A DNA stretch of 64,000 nucleotides from Caminibacter mediatlanticus TB-2 (GCF_005843985.1 NZ_CP040463.1:280501-344500); one strand, 5' to 3'; counted from the stretch's first letter, positions 1 to 11,928 are shown. A program made the numbers and translations. Notes: generated from the sequence alone by a model not told the origin.

Positions 1-1
1 T

Positions 2-835
2 TGTTATTACAAATATAAGGACATTCAAAATATAATACCTGTTACAAAAAATAGAGCTATTACATTTACAAAACAAAAAGACTATATTTTTTATGACCCT
101 TTTACAAAAATGTATGTAATTAAGAATAATGAATCTCCTATAAATTTTTATACTTCACCTAAACTTGGTTGGTTTATGGCTGCTATAAATCAAGATGTTG
201 TTTATGGTGGGACATATGCAGAAGATATGCTTTTTTTAAATCCAGCAAAATTAAGTGTGAGAGTACCTAAAAATACAATTATTTCAGATATATTTTGTAG
301 GTCTTATGGTGTTGGAAATGGAAAAGGGTTTATAAAAAGTGAATATATAAAACATTTTGTAAAATATGGATATTGGGGAGATAGTGGTATTGAAGTTAAT
401 CAAGATATGATAGTAAAATACATTGACCCTTTTTATGTTAAAGGAATAAAGCTTGGAGATAAAATTATCTCAATCAATAATAAAAAAGCAACTCCAAAAA
501 ATTTTTCAAAATATGTTTTACTTAGAAAAGTTGGAGAAGTTGTGTTAATAAAAACAAATAAACTTACTATTCCTTTAAGGATAAGAAGAAAAGTTTATAA
601 CTTTACACCTTTAATGCATTTTGGAATAGTTGTTGATAAAAATTTAAATGTTATAAAGCTTCCTAAATCAATTTCTCAAAAAACTTTTGTTAAAACACCA
701 GCAAAATTAGTTTCTATTAATGGTAAAAGAATTTATTCATTTGATGAGTTAAAACGAGTATTATCATTTTACAAAAATGTTACAATTACACTTCAAAAAG
801 ATGGAATTAAAATTACAATACCTCTAAGGCAGTAA
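2..835 (+). CDS. PDZ-domain periplasmic protein, 5' end outside the window
   Basis: The reading frame is open from base 2 with no stop, so the gene begins before the window. The first internal ATG (110) is probably not the true start. About 277 residues are visible. Two PDZ-like segments can be seen: one in the middle (a glycine-leucine-glycine-aspartate turn followed by an isoleucine-rich strand, near bases 440-560) and one at the C-terminus (valine-serine-isoleucine-asparagine-glycine, near bases 705-830). PDZ domains bind peptide ends, often in envelope proteases or scaffolds, but no protease motif is visible here. The order PDZ protein, ispA, tkt is the one I recall from Campylobacter. 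The stop codon directly abuts the ispA start, so the genes are probably co-transcribed. Exact function unknown. Confidence 0.75.
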   Translation, partial: CYYKYKDIQNIIPVTKNRAITFTKQKDYIFYDPFTKMYVIKNNESPINFYTSPKLGWFMAAINQDVVYGGTYAEDMLFLNPAKLSVRVPKNTIISDIFCRSYGVGNGKGFIKSEYIKHFVKYGYWGDSGIEVNQDMIVKYIDPFYVKGIKLGDKIISINNKKATPKNFSKYVLLRKVGEVVLIKTNKLTIPLRIRRKVYNFTPLMHFGIVVDKNLNVIKLPKSISQKTFVKTPAKLVSINGKRIYSFDELKRVLSFYKNVTITLQKDGIKITIPLRQ

Positions 836-1672
836 ATGGAAGAGTTTATAAAGAAAAATTTAATAAAACTTAATACTTTTCATCCAAATTTTGAGAAAGC
901 ATTAAATGAAATGTTACTTGCTGGTGGTAAAAGATTTAGACCAAAACTTTTGATTTCAGTTGTAAAAGCTTATAATCCACTACTTATAGATAATGCAAAA
1001 TATGCAGCTTTTGCAATTGAGCTTATTCATACCTATTCACTAATTCATGATGATTTACCTGCTATGGATGATGCAACTCTTAGAAGAGGTCATCCTACAC
1101 TTCATACAACTTATGATGAAGCTACTGCTATTTTAGTTGGAGATGGATTAAACACATATGCTTTTGAGGTGTTAAGTAAAGCGCCTATACATAATGATAT
1201 CAAAATAGAGCTTATCAAAATTTTAAGTGAAAATGCAGGTGTTAGTGGAATGGTATTAGGACAAGCGATTGATTTATATTTTGAAAATAAAAAATTAAAC
1301 TTAGATGAGCTTAAAGAACTTCATATTAATAAAACTGCAAAACTTATAGCAGCTTCTCTTAAAATGGGTGCTATAATTGTAAATAAATTTGATTTAGCAG
1401 AGAAGTTATATGATTTTGGAATAAAACTTGGGCTTTTATTTCAAATTCAAGATGATTTATTAGATTTAGAAGATGAAACAAAAATTGGTAAGACAACAGG
1501 AGTTGATGAGAATAAAAATACATTTGTAACAATTCTTGGAAAAGAAGAGAGTATAAAAAAAGCAGATAAGTTAGCAAATGAATTAAAAGAAGAATTAAAA
1601 AATTTTGATGCAAATTTACAAAACGAGTTAAGTTGGCTTGATAAATATCTTAATAGACATAAGGAGAATTAA
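836..1672 (+). CDS. ispA: Polyprenyl (farnesyl/geranylgeranyl) diphosphate synthase
   Basis: 278 residues, the usual length for short-chain isoprenyl diphosphate synthases. The enzyme condenses isopentenyl diphosphate with allylic diphosphates in the cytoplasm, feeding quinone and undecaprenyl-phosphate synthesis. The first aspartate-rich motif is at residues 72-79 (DDLPAMDD) and the second at 206-210 (DDLLD). The GGKRFRP substrate-binding stretch is near residues 30-36. The ATG directly follows the upstream stop, and the stop overlaps the tkt start by one base (TAATG), which suggests translational coupling. The product length class cannot be fixed from sequence alone. Its undecaprenyl role would also serve the glycan genes downstream. 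Confidence 0.93.
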   Translation: MEEFIKKNLIKLNTFHPNFEKALNEMLLAGGKRFRPKLLISVVKAYNPLLIDNAKYAAFAIELIHTYSLIHDDLPAMDDATLRRGHPTLHTTYDEATAILVGDGLNTYAFEVLSKAPIHNDIKIELIKILSENAGVSGMVLGQAIDLYFENKKLNLDELKELHINKTAKLIAASLKMGAIIVNKFDLAEKLYDFGIKLGLLFQIQDDLLDLEDETKIGKTTGVDENKNTFVTILGKEESIKKADKLANELKEELKNFDANLQNELSWLDKYLNRHKEN

Positions 1673-3537
1673 TGGATATTCAAATGAAGAAAAAAATGGC
1701 TGATACTATAAGATTTTTAGCGGCAGATATGGTGGAAAAAGCTAAATCAGGACATCCTGGGGCTGCATTAGGGCTTGCAGATGTAATGGTAGGACTTAGT
1801 GAAGTTATTAATTTAACTCCTCATAATCCAGATTTTATTAATAGAGATAGAATAGTATTTTCAGGAGGACATGCAACACCTCTTATTTATTCAATGCTTT
1901 ATTTGTGGGGGTATGATATTAGTTTAGATGATTTAAAAAATTTTAGAAAGTTAAATAGCAAAACTCCTGGTCATCCAGAATATGGTCATACTCCTGGAAT
2001 TGAAGTAACAACAGGGCCTCTTGGACAAGGTGTTGCAAATGCAGTTGGTTTTGCAATGGCAAAAGAGTTTTTATCAAGAAAATTTCCAGAAATAGACCAT
2101 AAGGTTTGGTGCTTATGCGGAGATGGAGATTTAGAAGAAGGAATTAGTTATGAAGCTTGCAGTATTGCGGGGAGTTTAGGACTTAAAGATTTAATTATTA
2201 TTTATGATAGCAATAATATTTCAATTGAGGGAGAAGTTGATAAAGTATTTAAAGATGATATTAAAAAAAGATTTGAGGCTCAAAATTTTAGAGTTTTAGA
2301 GATGAATGGTCATGATTTTGAAGATATTGAAAAAACTTTAAATGAAGCTAAAAATTCAGATAAACCTACTTTAATTATTGCAAAAACTATTATTGCAAGA
2401 GGGGCTGTTGGGCTTGAAGGTAGTGAAAAAACACACGGAGCACCTCTTGGAGAAGAAGTAATTAAAAAGAGCAAAATTGCAGCCGGATTTGACCCTGATA
2501 AAACTTTTTATGTACCTGATGATGTATTAATTAGATTTAGATGTGTAAAAGAAAAAGGTGAAGTGTTAGAGGCTGAGTGGAATAAAAAAGCAAGAATTGA
2601 AGAGATAAAAGCATTTTTTGAGAGAGACTTTTCAAAAATTTCTTGGCCAGAATTTAAAGAAGGGGAGAGTATTGCTACAAGAAAAAGTAATGGAGAGATT
2701 TTAAATGCTATTGCTAAGGCAATTCCTTCTTTTCTTGGAGGTAGTGCTGATTTAGCTCCATCAAATAATACATTACTTAAAGATGAAGATGATTTTCCAC
2801 ATGGAAGAAATTTACACTATGGTGTTAGAGAACATGCTATGGGAGCAATTAATAATGCGTTTAGTGCTTATGGGTTATTACCATATGCAGCTACATTTTT
2901 AGTATTTAGTGACTATTTAAGAGGTGCACTTAGAATTGCCGCACTAAGCAGTCATAAAAATTATTGGATTTTTACTCATGATAGTATTGTAGTTGGTGAA
3001 GATGGACCAACTCATCAGCCAGTTGAACATTTAACCTCACTTAGAAGCATTCCAAATCTTTATCTGTTTAGACCAGCTGATGCAAATGAGAATGTGAATT
3101 CTTGGAAAGTAGCACTTAATATTGATGCACCAGTTGCATTTGCTCTAAGCAGACAAGGACTTCCAAATATTACACCAAAAGAAGTGGATTTAAGCAAAGG
3201 TGCTTATATTTTAAAAGAAGGAGAAAATGATTTAACAATTATTGCAAGTGGAAGTGAAGTTAGCTTAGCTATGGAAGTTGCAAACGAGCTTAACGCAAGA
3301 GTTGTTAGTGTGCCTTGTTTTGATTTATTTGATGAACAAGATGATGAATTTAAAAATTCACTCCTAAAAGGAAAAGTAGTAGCAATTGAAGCAAATAGAG
3401 GATATGAGTGGTATAAATATGCAGATGAAGTTATTGGAATGGATAGTTTTGGTGCAAGTGGTAAAGGAAGTGAAGTTTATAAATATTTTGGATTTGATAA
3501 AGATAAAATTATTGAAAAAATAAAGGATACAAAATGA
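1672..3537 (+). CDS. tkt: Transketolase
   Basis: 621 residues, slightly short for the family but normal for Campylobacterota. It transfers two-carbon ketol units in the non-oxidative pentose phosphate pathway using thiamine diphosphate and Mg2+. Visible features are the GHPG substrate-site motif (residues 27-30), the thiamine-binding GDGD motif (150-153), the pyrimidine domain with a conserved HYGVREHAM stretch around base 2815, and a C-terminal transketolase domain. A strong Shine-Dalgarno AAGGAG at 1661-1666 supports the ATG at 1672. The stop overlaps the next start by four bases (ATGA). Confidence 0.95.
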   Translation: MDIQMKKKMADTIRFLAADMVEKAKSGHPGAALGLADVMVGLSEVINLTPHNPDFINRDRIVFSGGHATPLIYSMLYLWGYDISLDDLKNFRKLNSKTPGHPEYGHTPGIEVTTGPLGQGVANAVGFAMAKEFLSRKFPEIDHKVWCLCGDGDLEEGISYEACSIAGSLGLKDLIIIYDSNNISIEGEVDKVFKDDIKKRFEAQNFRVLEMNGHDFEDIEKTLNEAKNSDKPTLIIAKTIIARGAVGLEGSEKTHGAPLGEEVIKKSKIAAGFDPDKTFYVPDDVLIRFRCVKEKGEVLEAEWNKKARIEEIKAFFERDFSKISWPEFKEGESIATRKSNGEILNAIAKAIPSFLGGSADLAPSNNTLLKDEDDFPHGRNLHYGVREHAMGAINNAFSAYGLLPYAATFLVFSDYLRGALRIAALSSHKNYWIFTHDSIVVGEDGPTHQPVEHLTSLRSIPNLYLFRPADANENVNSWKVALNIDAPVAFALSRQGLPNITPKEVDLSKGAYILKEGENDLTIIASGSEVSLAMEVANELNARVVSVPCFDLFDEQDDEFKNSLLKGKVVAIEANRGYEWYKYADEVIGMDSFGASGKGSEVYKYFGFDKDKIIEKIKDTK

Positions 3538-4628
3538 TATTAGCAACACCAGGGCCAGTTGAAGTTCCTTTATTTGTAAGAGAGACTTTTTTAAAAGAGA
3601 TTATTCATCATAGAACTCCTGAATTTAAAGAGATTTTAATTGAGAGTTTAAATAGATTTAAAAATCTAACTCATTTAGATGAAGCAGTTTTTCTATCAAG
3701 CTCAGGTACAGGTGCTATGGAATCTGCTGTAATTAATGTTGTTAAGAAAAAAGCACTAACAATTAATGCAGGAAAATTTGGTGAGAGATGGGGTAAAATT
3801 TGTAATGCTCATAATATTGAGTTTAAAGAATTAAAATATGGTTGGGATACTCCTGCAAGTGTTGAAGAAATTGTAAGTGAAATTAAAAGTGGTGAGTATG
3901 ATAGTTTGTTTATTCAAATTAGTGAGAGTAGTGGAGGGCTTAGACATCCTGTTGAAGAGATTGCAGCTGAGATTAAGTTAATTAATCCAGATGTAATAAT
4001 TGTTGCAGATGGAATTACAGCATTAGGTGTTGAAGATATCGATACTACAAATATTGATATTGTAGTTGGAGGAAGTCAAAAAGCATTTATGCTACCACCT
4101 GGACTTAGTATGCTTGGACTTAGTGAAAAAGCAGTTGAGAGAATAGGGAGTGGAAGAGGATTTTATTTTAATTTAGCAAATGAAATTAAAAAACAAAGAG
4201 ATGGTTCAACTGCATTTACCCCGGCTGTTACATTAATTATTGCATTAAATGAAGTTCTTAAAAAATTAGAAGAAATAGGGCTTGAAAATCATTATGAAAA
4301 TACAGCAAACAGACACAAAGCCTTAATTTCAGCAATTGAGTCAATAGGGCTTAGTATTTATCCGCAGGTGCCTGCAAAATCAATGGCTGCTGTATATTTT
4401 GAAAAAGCAGAAGAACTTAGAAAAGTTTTAAAAACTAAATTCAAAATAAATGTGGCTGGTGGTCAAGATTTTATGAAAGGTAAATTATTTAGGATAAATA
4501 ATATGGGGCTTATTGATGAGTGGAAAATGAAGTATATTGTGGATAGTTTAGAATTAGTATTAGAAGAACTTGGAATTAGAAAATATGATTCAACTGCAAT
4601 AAAGGCGTATAATATTGATAGATTTTAG
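3534..4628 (+). CDS. Class V aminotransferase (alanine-glyoxylate/serine-pyruvate type)
   Basis: 364 residues, PLP-dependent fold type I, class V. The N-terminal TPGPV motif (residues 5-9), the SSSGTGAMES phosphate-binding turn (55-64), an aspartate that would contact the PLP ring nitrogen (D159) and the Schiff-base lysine K183 (GGSQKAFMLPPG) are all present. The family includes alanine-glyoxylate and serine-pyruvate aminotransferases and the small subunit of soluble hydrogenase in older annotation. In Campylobacterota a homologue is sometimes proposed to act in serine metabolism; the exact substrate cannot be read here. It overlaps tkt by four bases, and an apparent new promoter follows it. 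Confidence 0.85.
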   Translation: MILATPGPVEVPLFVRETFLKEIIHHRTPEFKEILIESLNRFKNLTHLDEAVFLSSSGTGAMESAVINVVKKKALTINAGKFGERWGKICNAHNIEFKELKYGWDTPASVEEIVSEIKSGEYDSLFIQISESSGGLRHPVEEIAAEIKLINPDVIIVADGITALGVEDIDTTNIDIVVGGSQKAFMLPPGLSMLGLSEKAVERIGSGRGFYFNLANEIKKQRDGSTAFTPAVTLIIALNEVLKKLEEIGLENHYENTANRHKALISAIESIGLSIYPQVPAKSMAAVYFEKAEELRKVLKTKFKINVAGGQDFMKGKLFRINNMGLIDEWKMKYIVDSLELVLEELGIRKYDSTAIKAYNIDRF

Positions 4629-4635
4629 TTTTAGG

Positions 4636-4657
4636 TATAATTTTGCAAAAAAAGAGG
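4636..4657 (+). promoter_or_regulatory. Candidate -10 box and RBS before the HisZ-like gene
   Basis: In the 33-base gap after the aminotransferase there is a perfect TATAAT at 4636-4641, followed by a purine-rich AGAGGAAA ribosome-binding site ending about 4 bases before the ATG at 4662. No clear -35 box is visible, which is common for sigma-70 promoters in Campylobacterota. The transcript leader would be short. Confidence 0.5.
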
Positions 4658-4661
4658 AAAA

Positions 4662-7115
<2,454 letters not shown>

Positions 7116-7134
7116 AGAAAATAAAGGTACTTTT

Positions 7135-7569
7135 TTGAATCAAAATAAAATTTATTTAACCCAAACAGACACAACTGTTGGATTTTTATCTAAAAATAAA
7201 GAAAAATTAAATAAGATTAAACAAAGGAATTTAAATAAAAAAATTTTAAGAGAAGTTGATAGTTTATATACTCTAAAAAAGTTTGTAAGAGTACCAAATA
7301 AATTTAAAAAGCAAGTTAGAAGAGCTAAAAAAACTACTTTTATTTATTCAAATGGTGAGAGTTTTAGAGTAGTAAGAGATAAAAAGCATTTGGAATTTTT
7401 AAAAAAATTTAAATGGATGTATTCAACATCTGCTAATTTAACAGGAAGATATTTTGATGAGGATTGGGCTAAAAGTGTAGCTGATATAATTGTTGGAAGT
7501 GACTTTTTTGAAGGAAAACCTTCAACTATTTATAAACTTTCTAAAACTAATATAAAAAGGATTAGATAA
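7135..7569 (+). CDS. Short Sua5/YciO/YrdC-family protein
   Basis: 144 residues with a TTG start at 7135, supported by AAAGG at 7123-7127. The family makes threonylcarbamoyl-AMP for tRNA t6A synthesis (TsaC/Sua5) or has unknown roles (YciO). Visible family traits are an N-terminal TQTDTTVG segment (residues 9-16), the KKFVRVP basic strand, and STSANLTG near residues 97-104, which corresponds to the conserved SxN turn. It is clearly shorter than typical TsaC (about 180-190 residues), so part of the usual fold is missing. Whether it is the t6A enzyme or a YrdC paralogue is open. Confidence 0.7.
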   Translation: MNQNKIYLTQTDTTVGFLSKNKEKLNKIKQRNLNKKILREVDSLYTLKKFVRVPNKFKKQVRRAKKTTFIYSNGESFRVVRDKKHLEFLKKFKWMYSTSANLTGRYFDEDWAKSVADIIVGSDFFEGKPSTIYKLSKTNIKRIR

Positions 7570-7570
7570 A

Positions 7571-8044
7571 TTGAAAACTAAAAAACTTTTATTTTTAACT
7601 TTTAACTTTTTACTTTTTACTTTTTTTACTGCTTGTAGCACAAAGACAACTCCAATTTATACTGTAATTAAATCTCCTAAAATAAAAATTGCAGACCAAG
7701 GTTTCTTAGAAAAAGGAGTTGGATATAAAAAAATAGTAATTTATAAAGCTGGTATGGAACCTTTTAGTATTACAATCAAAAATTCATTTATTTGCATTAA
7801 TAATAAGTGTCAAGACAAAAAAAACGTTATTAATTCGTTAAATAAACAATATCCAGCTGACTTTTTTGATAAAATTTTAAATCAAAAACCATTAGAGTTT
7901 TTGGGAAAAATTAGAAAAATCAATAATGGCTTTATTCAAACAAAAGATGCTTATTTGTATAAAGTAACAAAAAATAAGGTTTTGTTTAAAGATAAAAATG
8001 CTCATATTTTAATATTGATTAAATTTTTAAAGGGGAAAGGATGA
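7571..8044 (+). CDS. Putative lipoprotein
   Basis: 157 residues, TTG start at 7571. The N-terminus is a lipoprotein signal peptide: basic start, a phenylalanine/leucine-rich core, then lipobox FTAC with the modified cysteine at residue 22. The mature part is lysine-rich with no domain I can name. It resembles small conserved lipoproteins of Campylobacter and Helicobacter. The hydrophobic core is encoded by a heptamer array (7598-7625), see the repeat entry. The last codons of this gene are also the very strong ribosome-binding site (AAAGGGGAAAGG) of galE, whose ATG overlaps the stop by four bases. Confidence 0.65.
   Translation: MKTKKLLFLTFNFLLFTFFTACSTKTTPIYTVIKSPKIKIADQGFLEKGVGYKKIVIYKAGMEPFSITIKNSFICINNKCQDKKNVINSLNKQYPADFFDKILNQKPLEFLGKIRKINNGFIQTKDAYLYKVTKNKVLFKDKNAHILILIKFLKGKG
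7598..7625 (+). repeat. Heptamer array 1 in lipoprotein signal peptide
   Basis: Four successive 7-base units: ACTTTTA, ACTTTTT, ACTTTTT, ACTTTTT, with looser copies before (7585) and after (7628). The units encode the phenylalanine/leucine core of the lipoprotein signal sequence. Period 7 is not a multiple of 3, so the repeat cycles through all three frames. Confidence 0.7.
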
Positions 8045-9063
8045 TATTAGTAACAGGGGGTGCTGGATATATAGGAAGTCATGTAGTAAAACTTCTTCTT
8101 GAAAATAGCAACGAAGATATAGTAGTAATTGATAATTTAGTAAGCGGATTTAAATCTACAATAGATACTTTACAAAAAATTAGACCTTTTAAGTTTATTG
8201 AAACTGATTTAAGTAACTGGGATGAAATTAGAGGAATATTTAAATCATTTGATTTTGATTCGATAATACATTTTGCAGCAAGTTTGATAGTACCTGAAAG
8301 CGTTGAAAATCCACTTAAATATTATCTAAATAATACTGCAAATACAGCTAATTTAATAAAACTTGCAAATGAATATGGAGTTGAAAAGTTTGTTTTCTCT
8401 TCAACAGCAGCAGTATATGGCGAACCAGATATAAAAATAGAGAATGGAGAATTGAAAATGGACAATGTAGGTATTGATGAAAATTATCCTACAAATCCTA
8501 TTAACCCTTATGGATGGAGTAAACGTTTTAGTGAACAGATACTTCAAGATACTGCAAAAGCAAATCCTAATTTAAAATATGTAATTTTTAGATATTTTAA
8601 TGTTGCAGGTGCAAGTCCTGATTTAACAATTGGTCAAAAAACAAAAAATGCAACTCATTTAATAAAAGTAGCAAGTGAGTGTGCATGTGGTAAAAGAGAT
8701 AAAATGTATATATTTGGAAGCGATTATAATACACCTGATGGTACTTGTATAAGAGATTATATTCATGTAATGGACTTAGCTGATGCACATATAAAAGCAT
8801 TAGAATATTTAGAAAAAAATGAGAGTGATATATTTAATCTGGGATATAGCAAAGGTAGTAGTGTAAAAGAGGTTATTGATACAGTTAAAAAGGTAAGTGG
8901 AGTTGATTTTAAAGTAGAAAATGCACCAAGAAGAGCAGGAGACCCAGCTATACTTATAGCAAATGCAAATAAAGTAAAAGAAAAAATGGGATGGGTTCCA
9001 AAATATGATGATTTAGAATTTATTTGTAAAACAGCTTATGAATATGAAAAGGGGTTAAAATGA
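8041..9063 (+). CDS. galE: UDP-glucose 4-epimerase
   Basis: 340 residues, extended short-chain dehydrogenase. It interconverts UDP-glucose and UDP-galactose (or the N-acetyl forms), giving precursors for surface glycans. The NAD-binding glycine motif is at residues 6-12 (GGAGYIG), the catalytic serine/threonine is near 121-122 (SSTAAVYGEP) and the YxxxK pair is Y157/K161. Residues 134-143 are encoded by a four-unit heptamer array and lie in a surface loop between the active-site strand and the DENYP segment. It is the first gene of the nucleotide-sugar run galE-galU-ugd, each overlapping the next by 4 bases. Confidence 0.93.
   Translation: MILVTGGAGYIGSHVVKLLLENSNEDIVVIDNLVSGFKSTIDTLQKIRPFKFIETDLSNWDEIRGIFKSFDFDSIIHFAASLIVPESVENPLKYYLNNTANTANLIKLANEYGVEKFVFSSTAAVYGEPDIKIENGELKMDNVGIDENYPTNPINPYGWSKRFSEQILQDTAKANPNLKYVIFRYFNVAGASPDLTIGQKTKNATHLIKVASECACGKRDKMYIFGSDYNTPDGTCIRDYIHVMDLADAHIKALEYLEKNESDIFNLGYSKGSSVKEVIDTVKKVSGVDFKVENAPRRAGDPAILIANANKVKEKMGWVPKYDDLEFICKTAYEYEKGLK
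8440..8467 (+). repeat. Heptamer array 2 inside galE
   Basis: Four exact 7-base units in register: GAGAATG, GAGAATT, GAAAATG, GACAATG. It is in frame and adds about nine charged residues (134-143) to GalE. The words GAAAATG and GACAATG recur (one in reverse complement) in the arrays around the second four-helix-bundle gene near 52.7-53.1 kb. Confidence 0.8.
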
Positions 9064-9872
9064 TTAAAAAAGCACTATTTCCAGCAGCAGGATATGGAAC
9101 AAGATTTTTACCAGCAACTAAGTCAGTACCAAAAGAGATGCTTCCAGTTGTTAATAAGCCTTTGATTCATTATGGGATTAAAGAGTGTATGAATGCAGGT
9201 ATTTTTGAGATTGGATTTGTTACAGGAAGAAATAAAAGGGCAATTGAAGATTATCTTGACTTTTCACCTGAACTTGAAGAAAAAGTAAAAGATTCTTCAA
9301 AAGCAAAACTTCTTCATGAGACAAATGAAATGATTAAAAAATGTACTTTTACATATGTGAGACAAAAAGAGATGTTAGGTCTTGGTCATGCTGTTTTAAC
9401 AGGAGAGCCATTAATTGGGAATAATCCATTTGCAGTTATTTTGGCTGATGATTTGTGTGAGGGAGATGTGATGTCTCAAATGGTAAAGCTTTATAATAAA
9501 TTTAGATGTACTATTGTAGCAATAGAAGAAGTGCCAAAAGAAGAGGTAAATAAATATGGAGTTATTAAAGGTAAACAGATAGAAGATGGAATTTATATGG
9601 TTGATGATATGGTTGAAAAACCTGAGATTGATAAAGCACCAAGTAATTTAGCAATTATTGGAAGATATATCCTAACACCTGATATTTTTGATTTACTAAG
9701 AGATACAAAGCCAGGAAAAGGTGGAGAAATACAACTCACAGATGCACTACTAAAACAAGCAAAAGAAGGAATGGTCATAGCATATAAATTTAAAGGTAAA
9801 AGATTTGATTGTGGAAGTGTAACTGGCTTTATTGAAGCTACTAACTATTTTTATGAGAAGGAATTTAAATGA
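9060..9872 (+). CDS. galU: UTP-glucose-1-phosphate uridylyltransferase
   Basis: 270 residues, nucleotidyltransferase fold. It makes UDP-glucose from UTP and glucose-1-phosphate. The nucleotide-binding loop lies at residues 9-30 ([14 protein letters not shown] then PKEMLP), the aspartate pair for metal binding is in LADDLCEG, and the VEKP substrate motif is around residue 182. Length and motif order are those of bacterial GalU. It supplies both GalE and the following Ugd, with four-base overlaps on either side. Confidence 0.95.
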   Translation: MIKKALFPAAGYGTRFLPATKSVPKEMLPVVNKPLIHYGIKECMNAGIFEIGFVTGRNKRAIEDYLDFSPELEEKVKDSSKAKLLHETNEMIKKCTFTYVRQKEMLGLGHAVLTGEPLIGNNPFAVILADDLCEGDVMSQMVKLYNKFRCTIVAIEEVPKEEVNKYGVIKGKQIEDGIYMVDDMVEKPEIDKAPSNLAIIGRYILTPDIFDLLRDTKPGKGGEIQLTDALLKQAKEGMVIAYKFKGKRFDCGSVTGFIEATNYFYEKEFK

Positions 9873-11035
9873 AAATAGCAATAGCCGGGACTGGATATGT
9901 GGGACTTTCTAACGCAGTGCTTTTAGCTCAAAATAATGAAGTTGTAGCACTTGATATAGTCCCTGAAAAAGTTGAACTTATAAATAAAAGAATCTCACCA
10001 ATTGAAGATAAAGAAATAACAGAATTTTTCCAAACAAAAAAACTAAATCTAAAAGCCACACTTGATAAAAAAGAAGCATATGAAAATGCAGAATATGTTG
10101 TAATAGCAACTCCAACTGATTATGACCCAATTACAAATTACTTTAATACAAAATCAATTGAGAGTGTAATAAAAGATGTGTTAGAGATTAATCCAACAGC
10201 TACAATTGTAATCCGCTCAACTATTCCAATAGGATATACAGAAAGAATAAAAAAAGAGTTTAATTACAAAAATATCTTTTTTGTACCTGAATTTTTGCGT
10301 GAGGGAAAAGCACTATATGATAGCTTATATCCAAGTAGAATTATTGTAGGAGAAAAATCAACTCGGGCTGAAATATTTGCAAACTTACTTAGAGATGGTG
10401 CTTTTAAAGAGACAATTCCACTTTTATTTACAAACAATACAGAAGCGGAAGCAATAAAGCTATTTGCAAATACTTATCTTGCAATGAGAGTTAGCTTTTT
10501 TAACGAACTTGATACATTTGCACTTGAAAAAGGCCTTAATACAAAAGATATAATTGAAGGAATTTGCCTTGATCCAAGAATAGGAAATCACTACAACAAC
10601 CCAAGCTTTGGATATGGAGGATACTGCCTTCCAAAAGATACAAAACAACTTTTAGCAAATTATACAATTGATAATATCCCTCAAAAATTAATAGAAGCAA
10701 TAGTAGATTCAAATACTACAAGAAAAGAGTATATAGCTAAAAAAATACTTGATAAAAAACCAAAAAAAGTAGGAATATATAGACTTATAATGAAAGCAGG
10801 AAGCGATAATTTTAGAAGTTCTGCAATATTTGATGTAATAAATATGCTAAAACCTTTTGTTGAGATGATTATATACGAACCTGCAAGTAAAGATAAAGAA
10901 ATTGATGGAATTAAAGTTACAAATGATTTAAATGTTCTTAATGAATGTGATATAATTTTGGCTAATAGAGTAGATGAAAATTTAGAAAAATTTAAAGATA
11001 AAGTGTTTAGTAGAGATATTTATAGGGAGAATTGA
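9869..11035 (+). CDS. ugd: UDP-glucose 6-dehydrogenase
   Basis: 388 residues. It oxidises UDP-glucose twice with NAD+ to UDP-glucuronate. The Rossmann motif GTGYVG is at residues 7-12, and the catalytic cysteine is C253 in the [11 protein letters not shown] signature. Domain order is the usual N-terminal NAD domain, central helix and C-terminal UDP-binding domain. The length is that of the shorter Ugd group. Its product is the natural substrate of the epimerase encoded at 46643-47689. Confidence 0.94.
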   Translation: MKIAIAGTGYVGLSNAVLLAQNNEVVALDIVPEKVELINKRISPIEDKEITEFFQTKKLNLKATLDKKEAYENAEYVVIATPTDYDPITNYFNTKSIESVIKDVLEINPTATIVIRSTIPIGYTERIKKEFNYKNIFFVPEFLREGKALYDSLYPSRIIVGEKSTRAEIFANLLRDGAFKETIPLLFTNNTEAEAIKLFANTYLAMRVSFFNELDTFALEKGLNTKDIIEGICLDPRIGNHYNNPSFGYGGYCLPKDTKQLLANYTIDNIPQKLIEAIVDSNTTRKEYIAKKILDKKPKKVGIYRLIMKAGSDNFRSSAIFDVINMLKPFVEMIIYEPASKDKEIDGIKVTNDLNVLNECDIILANRVDENLEKFKDKVFSRDIYREN

Positions 11036-11915
11036 TGAAAGGCATAATCTTAGCAGGGGGAAGTGGTACGAGGTTATACCCAATAACAAGAGGGATAAGT
11101 AAACAACTACTACCAATATATGATAAGCCAATGATATATTATCCACTTTCAGTTTTAATGCTTAGTGGAATAAAAGATATTTTAATAATTAGTAATCCAG
11201 AGTATATTGATAATTATAAAGCAATATTTAAAGATGGAAGTCAACTTGGTATGAATATTGAATATGCTATTCAAAAAGAGCCAAGAGGTCTTGCAGAAGC
11301 ATTTATAATTGGGGAAGAATTTATAGGTGATGATAATGTATGTTTAGTATTAGGAGATAATATATTTTATGGACATGGATTAACTAATTTATTAAAAGAA
11401 TCAGTAAATATTGTAGAAAATGAAGATAAAGCAGTTGTGTTTGGATATTATGTAAATAATCCTAAGGCATATGGAGTAGTAGAGTTTGATGAGAATTTTA
11501 AAGCAATAAGTATAGAAGAAAAACCAGAAAATCCAAAAAGCAATTATGCAGTAACAGGACTTTATTTTTACCCAAATGATGTAGTAAAAAAAGCAAAAGA
11601 AGTAAAACAAGCAATAGAGGAGAACTTGAAATAACATCAATTAATGAGATGTATTTAAATGAAGATAGATTAAATGTAAAATTAATGGGAAGAGGGTATG
11701 CTTGGCTTGATACAGGTACTCATGATAATTTAATAGAAGCAGGAATGTTTGTAAAAGTTTTAGAGCAAAGAAAAGGTTTTAAAATAGCTTGTATTGAAGA
11801 GATAGCTTATGAGAATGGATGGATAGATAAAGACCAAATTAAAAAACTTGCTAAACCTCTTAAAAAAACAGAATATGGGGAATACCTTTTAAAAATTATC
11901 AATGAAGAATGTTAA
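11035..11915 (+). pseudogene. rfbA: Glucose-1-phosphate thymidylyltransferase, interrupted by a frameshift
   Basis: Two adjacent frames together make RfbA, the dTDP-glucose synthase that starts dTDP-rhamnose synthesis. Frame one (ATG at 11035, stop 11632-11634) holds the GGSGTRLYP loop (residues 8-16) and most of the catalytic domain. Frame two carries the [12 protein letters not shown] segment and the C-terminal GRGYAWLDTGTHD motif. Adding one A at the A4 run 11604-11607 joins them into 293 residues, the normal length; the A7 run at 11586-11592 is a less good alternative. The sequence is otherwise fully conserved, so recent mutation, phase variation or a sequencing error are all possible. 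A TTG at 11032 precedes the ATG but is unlikely to be the start. Confidence 0.88.
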
Positions 11916-11928
11916 ATTTTAAATTGAA
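11901..11928 (+). repeat. Heptamer array 3 at the rfbA/rfbC junction
   Basis: Four 7-base units: AATGAAG, AATGTTA, AATTTTA, AATTGAA. It covers the last codons of rfbA, its stop, and most of the spacer before rfbC. The AATGTTA word recurs at 12499, 13421 and 13442. Confidence 0.65.

Noticed and set aside
8597-8800. Open frames on the - strand opposite glycan and housekeeping genes (here opposite galE)
   Set aside because: They mirror AT-rich, stop-poor coding sequence, have no ribosome-binding sites, and code for low-complexity leucine/phenylalanine/histidine-rich peptides.
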